Source: an uncultured Bacteroidales bacterium (GTDB taxonomy: Bacteria > Bacteroidota > Bacteroidia > Bacteroidales > Muribaculaceae). Taken from it: a DNA stretch of 6,427 nucleotides. The stretch is taken from positions 1 to 6,427 of the forward strand of contig CAMWQZ010000068.1 of the NCBI GenBank assembly GCA_947176515.1, given 5' to 3'. Shown here piece after piece: positions 1 through 4,754 of the stretch (its first letter is position 1; each line of letters begins with the position of its first letter). The notes beneath the pieces were generated by a model. The model did no database searches and was not told the DNA's origin. It was given only the letters and a program-made list of their open reading frames with translations. The position numbers and the translations under genes were made by a program.

Positions 1-297
1 GAAGCTAAGACGCCATCCGATATAAGGTGTGATGGCCTTGCCGAAAGCGAAGTTATAGTTGGCAGTGATGCTGCGACCTGCACCGTCGGCGTTTTCTACG
101 AAAGGCGATGCGATGCCAGCGCCGACCTGGATGAACCAGTTGTCACGAGAGGTTGAGTAGTACTGCGTCTTGCAGGGAACTTCGGTTTCAACCACAGTGG
201 TTTCTTCCATTACGACTGTCTCCTGAGCATTAGCAGTGATTCCGGGTAAAAGCATTGCGCTGCATGCAGCGAAAGACCAAAGCACATTCTTTTTCAT
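1..297 (-). CDS. OmpA-type outer-membrane beta-barrel protein, N-terminal 99 residues (partial)
   Basis: This is the start of a minus-strand gene whose 3' end lies beyond the left edge of the window. It begins ATG at 297-295 (MKKNVLWSF...). Residues 1-24 form a Sec signal peptide: KK, then a hydrophobic stretch, then a TANA|Q cleavage site. Cys12 lies inside the hydrophobic core and is too close to the N-terminus for a lipobox, so a lipoprotein is unlikely. After a short Thr/Val/Glu-rich linker (residues 25-45) come DNWFIQVGAGI and, near residues 85-99, FGKAITPYIGWRLSF. These are amphipathic strands like the opening of the beta-barrel in Bacteroidales OmpA-family proteins. A C-terminal peptidoglycan-binding OmpA domain would be expected but is outside the window. 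The inferred role is a structural outer-membrane protein. Another 8-stranded barrel family is the main alternative. The gene is divergent from the LytM-like gene at 478. Confidence 0.65.
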   Translation of the reverse strand, partial: MKKNVLWSFAACSAMLLPGITANAQETVVMEETTVVETEVPCKTQYYSTSRDNWFIQVGAGIASPFVENADGAGRSITANYNFAFGKAITPYIGWRLSF

Positions 298-321
298 TGT
301 TGTAAGTTTTTGTTGTTAGAC

Positions 322-329
322 GAAAAGTA
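322..329 (-). promoter_or_regulatory. Candidate -7 box for the outer-membrane protein gene
   Basis: Read on the minus strand this is TACTTTTC, matching the Bacteroidetes consensus TAnnTTTG at all but the last fixed position. It lies 25 bases before the ATG, implying a leader of roughly 15-20 bases. No clear TTG element stands 19-21 bases upstream, so the call is weak. Just beyond it is a short dyad: TCATAA at 352-357 with TTATGA at 379-384, and AACAG at 361-365 with CTGTT at 376-380. It could bind a regulator, but it is short enough to be chance. Confidence 0.3.
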
Positions 330-442
330 TTTTAATTTGATTTTTGAATTGTCATAAATAAACAGTTGTTGATTGCTGTTATGAAATGATAACACGAGGG
401 CGGCTGCATTGTTCGATAAAGGTTAAAGAAATTTTTATTTTT

Positions 443-472
443 TTGTCGTTACGGCGATATTGCTTACCTTTG
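443..472 (+). promoter_or_regulatory. Bacteroidetes-type promoter for the LytM-like gene
   Basis: TTG at 443-445 is followed after 19 bases by TACCTTTG at 465-472, a full match to the -7 consensus TAnnTTTG used by the primary sigma factor of Bacteroidetes. Transcription would start about 475-480. This is at or next to the ATG at 478, so either the mRNA is leaderless or translation begins further in, at the ATG at 526. The upstream ATG at 460 lies between the two promoter elements and cannot be used from this promoter. Confidence 0.7.
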
Positions 473-477
473 CCACA

Positions 478-1371
478 ATGAAAACAGACAGGTTAGGAAA
501 ATCAATCAAAGCACTGGCCGGGAGCATGTTTAATGCGTTAAGACGACGCCCCGAACATGAGTTTCACAATCCTCGGCGCTATCGTCTCGACTTTATAGCC
601 GAGAACACCTTTAATCGTGTCTGGACCTTACGTTTCAGCCGTCTGCGAGTGCTAATAGTCAGCTCGCTAATCGTGGCAGCCATCGCAGCGCTGGTTTTCG
701 TTATTGTTTTTTATTCGCCTGTCAGGAAGCTGCTGCCAGGTCGTCTTGAAGGCGACCTACGCTCCCGTTATGTCGATATGGCGATGCGCCTCGACTCACT
801 CGAGCAGCGATCATTAGCTAACGACAGATATGTGGCCAATCTGCGCAACATAATGTCGGGGGCTGTTGACTCTGTGCTGTTCAACCGACAGCATAATAGA
901 GATATGTCGGCGTTCAACACTGACTCTCTGTTGGCGCCGTCGGAAGCCGAGCGCGAATTTGTGCAACTCTACGAGGCGTCAGACAGATTTAATCTTTCGG
1001 TTCTTACGCCGATTGTGGCTGAAGGCATGTCGTTTTTCTCGCCTGTCCCCGACGCGCTAAGCGAGCCGGTGAGCAACGAAAACGCTACGGCAGTGACGTT
1101 CAGTCAGCCTGACCTACTCCCAGTGTCGACGACATTCCGTGGCACTGTTGTGAGCGTATATACTGACGCTTCAGGACTCAAGACTGTAATCGTTCAGCAT
1201 CCTAATGATTTCATATCTATATATGGGGGTCTGACAGATTGCTTCACAGCGCCGGGAGCGCGTGTCACCGCAGGCGAACGCATCGGCCACTCAGGACGCG
1301 GCAACACATTCCGCTTCGAGCTATGGCACAGCGGCTCTGCAACCGACCCCAACGACTTTATAGGTTTCTAA
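478..1371 (+). CDS. Membrane-anchored LytM/M23-fold protein with degenerate active site
   Basis: The protein has 297 residues from the ATG at 478. An ATG at 460 is in frame but lies within the promoter, and the ATG at 526 is a credible shorter start (281 residues). Its order is: basic N-terminus (1-55); one transmembrane helix (about 57-79) ending FYSPVRKLLPG; a coiled-coil-like stretch (about 94-125, MRLDSLEQRSLANDRYVANL); a linker; and a C-terminal LytM/M23 beta domain (about 217-297). The N-terminal half, with the ENTF...LRFSRLR motif before the helix and a conserved LPG after it, resembles a Bacteroidales M23-family protein with an inner-membrane anchor and periplasmic domain. M23 enzymes cut peptidoglycan cross-bridges using zinc held by an HxxxD site and an HxH site. 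Here the usual HLHFELW is TFRFELW, and the histidine expected in YxHL is missing (IYGGL), so hydrolase activity is unlikely. An EnvC/NlpD-like regulatory or scaffolding role is inferred. The gene converges on the ATPase gene. Confidence 0.75.
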   Translation: MKTDRLGKSIKALAGSMFNALRRRPEHEFHNPRRYRLDFIAENTFNRVWTLRFSRLRVLIVSSLIVAAIAALVFVIVFYSPVRKLLPGRLEGDLRSRYVDMAMRLDSLEQRSLANDRYVANLRNIMSGAVDSVLFNRQHNRDMSAFNTDSLLAPSEAEREFVQLYEASDRFNLSVLTPIVAEGMSFFSPVPDALSEPVSNENATAVTFSQPDLLPVSTTFRGTVVSVYTDASGLKTVIVQHPNDFISIYGGLTDCFTAPGARVTAGERIGHSGRGNTFRFELWHSGSATDPNDFIGF

Positions 1372-1372
1372 T

Positions 1373-1389
1373 TATAATTTTATATTATA
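1373..1389. terminator. Weak A/T hairpin between convergent genes
   Basis: TATAAT (1373-1378) and ATTATA (1384-1389) form a perfect 6-base-pair stem around the 5-base loop TTTAT. It fills the 13-base gap between the convergent stops and runs into the last codons of the minus-strand gene. The stem is entirely A/T and has no clear U-run in either direction, so its function as a bidirectional terminator is doubtful. It is listed because no better terminator exists in this junction. Confidence 0.2.
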
Positions 1390-2941
1390 GAAGGCCGAAG
1401 CAGCGCTTCACCGCGTTGCTGATTGTCTGCGCCTCTTTTCCCGAACGCGCAAGCAGGTCGATAATAGCCTGGACATACTCGTCCTTATTTTTCAGACCGC
1501 ACAGCGACGCAACATTGCTCGCCGGAAGCATTGATTTCTGATTATACACTTTAAGGATGGCAGCGTAATCGCCTGTTTCAACATAATGGCGGAATTCGCG
1601 GCAATACTGATCGTAAATCTTACGCGGCGCAATCTCATCGCTGAGCTTGGCAATATGCTCTTCAAGCATACTTATATTAGTAAAGCGACCATCGACACGA
1701 TACTCGACAGTCCGTTTCACTTTGTGGCGAGTATGGAGCAGAGCCTGTTGTTTCAGCGCCTGAGAAAACTGCGATATTACAGCCGAACTGACTTTTGCAA
1801 AGACACGGTCGGGATTATAACCCCGGCTCGCCGCAACCGTTTTTATAACATCCTCGAGCATCAATATATTTTCAATCTCGGCAACCTCAGGCACCATCAC
1901 GCGCTTGCCCCGGAGATATTCCACTTCGTGCTCATCGCGACGGTCGCGGTCGACGATGCCGTAGCTGTCCATGTGATGAAACGCGCTCAAATCATTAAAC
2001 GCTCGCGTAGCCTCAATCACTTTATTGCAGCTGCCAAGCGACTTTACAGTAAATTCTCTGAATACTAATGGGTAAAGCTTTGAATCAATCGAATGTATGC
2101 CATCGCCTTCGATAAACAGCACCGGCTTACGGGCTCCGATAATGGCCTGATAGACATCGTCGGTCAGACTCGTGCCATCGAGAATGGCATAATCCCATGT
2201 CACGGCTTTAGGGTCATAATCACGCACCCACACGACTGTAGCATTGGCGCGTGAAGAAGTAAACTCTAAATCGTGAGTCGTGTAAACAAACGTACAATCG
2301 GGACGCAGAAGCTCGATGCGCGACCAGAGGCTCTGCATTATGGTGGGATGGAGAAATATCTCGGGGGAGTTAATAAATATCACCGCTCCTCTCGGCGCAT
2401 AAAGCACTCCGGCAATATAATATATGACCGCGCGCTCGCCATCAGAAAGCCGCAAAGCTGAATATCGGTCGTCAGTATTCGAACGACTAAACAGGAAACT
2501 GCCACTCTCGACAAGAATCTTATTACCAGGAAATATTTCCTGCCATAGCTCGACGACCTGATCAAGACGAGTGCGCCGCAGGCTGACTTTTTCGTCTTCG
2601 GATTTCGACAGTTTATAATTGAGCAGATTGAGCATCTCATCGTGCATCAGACGCGATAACAAGAGGTCAAGCTCATTAGGCTGGCTGCCTCCTCTCACCG
2701 TAAACCCATCAGAGACCTTACATAGCCTGCCAATCGAAGACTGGCTGACAGCATCATCGTCGCGGACATACAATCCGTGGAGAGCCGACAATGAAAACGC
2801 CTTGTCGCCAAGCGACGAAATCAGCTGAGATGTGAAGCGTGACTTTCCGGCGCCATTAGCACCGACAATGACAATTGGATGACCTGAAGTCTCGACCACT
2901 TCAAACCGGCCGTCGCTATGATTGGGCAGAGAGAGTTGCAT
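1385..2941 (-). CDS. AAA/ABC-type ATPase fused to DUF4435 TOPRIM domain (PARIS AriA-AriB-like, OLD-like)
   Basis: The protein has 518 residues from the ATG at 2941. A TTG two codons upstream (2947) would give 520, but the ATG is preferred. The ATPase half (about 1-255) shows Walker A GANGAGKS (27-34), an ABC-type signature LSDGE (165-169), a Walker B-like strand IFINSPE (188-194) and a switch histidine in TTHD (His223). The Walker B acidic pair is replaced: N191-S192 stands where DE is usual, and E194 is kept. The second half is TOPRIM-like: LFIEGD with Glu278, then IVDRDRR with Asp331 and Asp333, then EVAEIEN with Glu355/Glu357, followed by a helical C-terminus (about 365-518). That pattern matches DUF4435. 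Known relatives with ATPase plus TOPRIM are the OLD nucleases, GajA of Gabija, and PARIS, where AriA is the ATPase and AriB the DUF4435 TOPRIM nuclease, with fused forms reported. A defence or nucleic-acid-cleaving role is inferred. It starts 12 bases after the nhaD stop, so the two are probably co-transcribed. No phage or transposon genes are adjacent. Confidence 0.8.
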   Translation of the reverse strand: MQLSLPNHSDGRFEVVETSGHPIVIVGANGAGKSRFTSQLISSLGDKAFSLSALHGLYVRDDDAVSQSSIGRLCKVSDGFTVRGGSQPNELDLLLSRLMHDEMLNLLNYKLSKSEDEKVSLRRTRLDQVVELWQEIFPGNKILVESGSFLFSRSNTDDRYSALRLSDGERAVIYYIAGVLYAPRGAVIFINSPEIFLHPTIMQSLWSRIELLRPDCTFVYTTHDLEFTSSRANATVVWVRDYDPKAVTWDYAILDGTSLTDDVYQAIIGARKPVLFIEGDGIHSIDSKLYPLVFREFTVKSLGSCNKVIEATRAFNDLSAFHHMDSYGIVDRDRRDEHEVEYLRGKRVMVPEVAEIENILMLEDVIKTVAASRGYNPDRVFAKVSSAVISQFSQALKQQALLHTRHKVKRTVEYRVDGRFTNISMLEEHIAKLSDEIAPRKIYDQYCREFRHYVETGDYAAILKVYNQKSMLPASNVASLCGLKNKDEYVQAIIDLLARSGKEAQTISNAVKRCFGLL

Positions 2942-2953
2942 AAACAAAGGTGC

Positions 2954-4366
2954 TTAAAATCCGAGATAAGGCGCTTTCATGAAAAATACTTCAAGGATAT
3001 AAACGGCGGCTCCGGCAACGTAACCGAGGAAGGCAAGCCATGTGAAGCGCTTCAGATACCATCCGAAGTTGATGCGCTCGAGACCCATTGCGATGACGCC
3101 TGCAGCAGAGCCGATAATCAGCAAGCTGCCACCAACGCCGGCGCAGTAGCTCAGGAATTCCCAGAATGTGCCGTCGACAACGAAATTGGCTGCATAGCCT
3201 GTAGCATCGGGCATAGCAATCGGATACATACCCATCACACCGGCCACCAAAGGCACATTGTCGAATATAGATGATAGCACTCCGAGCAGCAAGTCAATTA
3301 AGTAGACATTATGGACATGTTCGTCAAGCATTCCGGCAGCGGCTCTCAAAATGCCCGATGCATCAAGCACCGACACCGCCATCAGAATGCCGAGGAAGAA
3401 TAGGATTGACGGCATGTCGATGCGTGAGATTACTTTCGGAAGTCGATGCTCGCGCGAACGGTCAAGCATCTTACCATTATAAAAGACTTCTGTAAATACC
3501 CACAGGAGCGCCAACACCAAAAGGATGCCTACGAACGGCGGCATGTGAGTTATGGTTTTAAACACCGGAACGAAAATCAATCCTCCTACACCAAGGTAGA
3601 AAATCGTCTTTCGCTCACGTGATGATATCTCGCTCACTGCCTTGCTCTCCTGAGCCATCGGCGGAAGTTTGCCTTTAAGTGATTTCGAAATACTGAGCAT
3701 AGGCACAATCATGGCTGCAAGACTCGGCAGGAGCACATAGCAGATAAGTGCCGGAGCAGTAACGTTACCCTTTACCCATAACATAATAGTGGTGACATCA
3801 CCGATTGGCGACCATGCGCCGCCGGTGTTTGCTGCGATTATAATCATGCCGGCATACAGCCAACGCTCCATCTTATCACTGACAAGCTTGCGCAACAGCA
3901 GAATCATCACAATCGTCGTGGTCATATTGTCGAGAACGGCTGAGAATACAAACGTCGTGAAACAGATAACGTATAACAGGCGGCGTTTGTCGCGCGTAGA
4001 AATATGGTCGGTTATAACGGTAAACCCACCGTGAACGTCGATGAGCTCGACAATAGTCATTGCACCGATGAGGAAGAATAGAGTCTGCGATATGTCGCCC
4101 AATGATTCAACAATCTTGACATTAAGCACAAACTCAAGACACTGATGAGCGAACTCGCTGCCGGCGAGCCGCGGATTATCGGCTATATAACGCGCAAGAG
4201 CCTCGCTATCGACAAGCGGCACTAACCATTCGGCTCCGAGAGCATAGACAATCCACATAATCATACCCAATAGCAAGGCGATAGCGGTCTTGTCTATACG
4301 CAATGGGTGTTCGAGGGCTATACATAGATAGCCGATAAAAAATAGCAAAATCAGTGTTACTATCAT
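2954..4366 (-). CDS. nhaD: Na+/H+ antiporter, NhaD family
   Basis: A 470-residue inner-membrane protein, full length for NhaD, exchanging sodium (or lithium) for protons. It belongs to the ion transporter (IT) superfamily and its two halves carry matching signatures. The first half has SAVLDNMTTTIVM (142-154) then NTGGAWSPIGDVTTIMLW (180-197). The second has SSIFDNVPLVAG (365-376) then GGSLLIIGSAAGVIAMG (412-428). Asp146-Asn147 and Asp369-Asn370 are the paired DN motifs in the broken-helix ion-binding regions. Other hydrophobic spans include 3-18, 27-44, 94-110, 130-147, 256-268, 278-294, 319-339 and 441-461. A basic and polar loop (about 226-252) separates the halves. ATG at 4366 is the first start in frame. 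The gene is first in a likely operon with the ATPase-TOPRIM gene and is divergent from the DUF4855-type gene across a 388-base spacer. The identification rests on several NhaD-specific motifs and is firm; the exact ion preference is not visible. Confidence 0.92.
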   Translation of the reverse strand: MIVTLILLFFIGYLCIALEHPLRIDKTAIALLLGMIMWIVYALGAEWLVPLVDSEALARYIADNPRLAGSEFAHQCLEFVLNVKIVESLGDISQTLFFLIGAMTIVELIDVHGGFTVITDHISTRDKRRLLYVICFTTFVFSAVLDNMTTTIVMILLLRKLVSDKMERWLYAGMIIIAANTGGAWSPIGDVTTIMLWVKGNVTAPALICYVLLPSLAAMIVPMLSISKSLKGKLPPMAQESKAVSEISSRERKTIFYLGVGGLIFVPVFKTITHMPPFVGILLVLALLWVFTEVFYNGKMLDRSREHRLPKVISRIDMPSILFFLGILMAVSVLDASGILRAAAGMLDEHVHNVYLIDLLLGVLSSIFDNVPLVAGVMGMYPIAMPDATGYAANFVVDGTFWEFLSYCAGVGGSLLIIGSAAGVIAMGLERINFGWYLKRFTWLAFLGYVAGAAVYILEVFFMKAPYLGF

Positions 4367-4425
4367 CGTGATAACAATGGCTAATATTTAAAGTAAAATG
4401 ATAAAATTCCAAACAAATTCGCAGC

Positions 4426-4451
4426 AAATTTCCATTACGGAAATTTTTCCG
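4426..4451. repeat. Overlapping inverted repeats at the nhaD transcription start region
   Basis: AAATTTCC (4426-4433) and GGAAATTT (4439-4446) are perfect 8-base inverted arms around the 5-base loop ATTAC. A second, overlapping dyad is CGGAAA (4438-4443) with TTTCCG (4446-4451), spaced by TT. The word GCAAATTT also occurs twice in direct orientation (4424-4431 and 4451-4458), 27 bases apart. The cluster directly follows the candidate nhaD -7 box. It could be an operator at the transcription start or alternative hairpins in the nhaD leader. Chance in AT-rich DNA is possible, but an 8-base perfect stem with a 5-base loop is uncommon. Confidence 0.5.
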
Positions 4452-4459
4452 CAAATTTA
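4452..4459 (-). promoter_or_regulatory. Candidate -7 box for the nhaD operon
   Basis: Read on the minus strand this is TAAATTTG, a full match to TAnnTTTG. It lies 85 bases before the nhaD ATG, giving a leader of about 75-80 bases that would start inside the inverted-repeat cluster at 4426-4451. No TTG is found at the usual 19-21-base spacing; the nearest (4491-4489) is about 29 bases away. The -7 box is good and the upstream element is missing. Confidence 0.4.
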
Positions 4460-4491
4460 AAAAATTATTTTGTTTTTAGCATCAGACCCAA

Positions 4492-4587
4492 GAGACTTAG
4501 TTTTTATTTATTTGGCTAAATATTGTTAAAACGAGACAGAGTTTGAAACTCCGTCTTTTCTGAAAACCATTATCACCACTAAGTCTC
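4492..4587. repeat. 96-base element bounded by 10-base perfect inverted repeats
   Basis: GAGACTTAGT (4492-4501) and its exact reverse complement ACTAAGTCTC (4578-4587) enclose 76 bases. Centred near the middle is a second, longer dyad (4534-4556). The right arm overlaps a palindrome TCTCGCGAGA (4584-4593). No clear target-site duplication flanks the element (the left flank ends CCCAA, the right begins GCGAG), which argues against a recent MITE insertion. It could be a folded RNA, a regulator-binding region for the divergent genes, or a small invertible segment. Which of these applies cannot be decided from one sequence. Confidence 0.4.
4534..4559. terminator. Near-perfect hairpin with short T-run (possible terminator or operator)
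   Basis: AGAC-A-GAGTTT (4534-4544) is mirrored around G4545 by AAACTC-C-GTCT (4546-4556), with a single A-C mismatch (4538/4552). T4556-T4559 provide a short T-run on the plus strand. On the minus strand a TTTT also follows after CG. The form suits a weak intrinsic terminator, yet no gene ends here, since both flanking genes read away from it. It would make sense as the end of a small RNA from within the spacer, as an attenuator, or as a protein-binding dyad. Confidence 0.35.
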
Positions 4588-4754
4588 GCGAGATTAAAGG
4601 TATTAGCATTGCAAATGTTAAAAGTGTTAACCAATATTAATTTAAAACAATTTATCAACGCAATTTTTGCGCTTACAGAATTTTAGAGTAATTTTATCCC
4701 AACCTATTTAAATTCTGCCCTTAAATCACATCTAAGAGTAACACAAATTAACTT

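Larger units (their letters stand above)
4367..4754. other. 388-base divergent spacer, AT-rich and rich in inverted repeats
   Basis: No credible coding region is seen on either strand. The left part (4426-4459) holds an inverted-repeat cluster and a likely nhaD promoter. The middle (4492-4593) holds nested inverted repeats. The right part holds a small hairpin, CGCAA (4659-4663) with TTGCG (4667-4671), and three TGTTAA copies (4524-4529, 4616-4621, 4625-4630). For the plus-strand gene at 4755 no full TAnnTTTG box is present. The nearest are TAGCATTG (4604-4611, one mismatch) and AATTTTTG (4662-4669, one mismatch), neither with a good upstream element. Its promoter is therefore unassigned and its leader may exceed 80 bases. 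Confidence 0.6.

Noticed and set aside
1586..2068. A 160-codon open frame on the plus strand opposite the ATPase-TOPRIM gene
   Set aside because: It lies wholly within a gene with clear protein motifs, its translation shows no recognisable family, and no promoter precedes it. It is an antisense shadow.
2939..2947. TTG at 2947 as the start of the ATPase-TOPRIM protein
   Set aside because: An ATG two codons later keeps all motifs and is the commoner start codon. No signal favours the TTG.
2918..3274. A 118-codon plus-strand open frame across the nhaD/ATPase junction
   Set aside because: It is antisense to two well-supported genes, with Cys/His-rich low-quality translation and no family resemblance.
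4206..4454. An 82-codon minus-strand frame beginning TTG just downstream of the nhaD -7 box and overlapping the nhaD start
   Set aside because: A leader peptide was considered, but it starts with TTG inside the -7 box itself, has no ribosome-binding signal and continues in a shadow frame deep into nhaD.
4492..4587. Reading the 96-base inverted-repeat element as a MITE
   Set aside because: No target-site duplication flanks it, and no second copy is present in the window. It is kept only as a repeat of unknown role.
4367..4754. A tRNA, CRISPR array or known riboswitch in the divergent spacer
   Set aside because: There is no cloverleaf with a T-loop GTTCRA core, no regularly spaced repeats, and no riboswitch consensus that I recognise.
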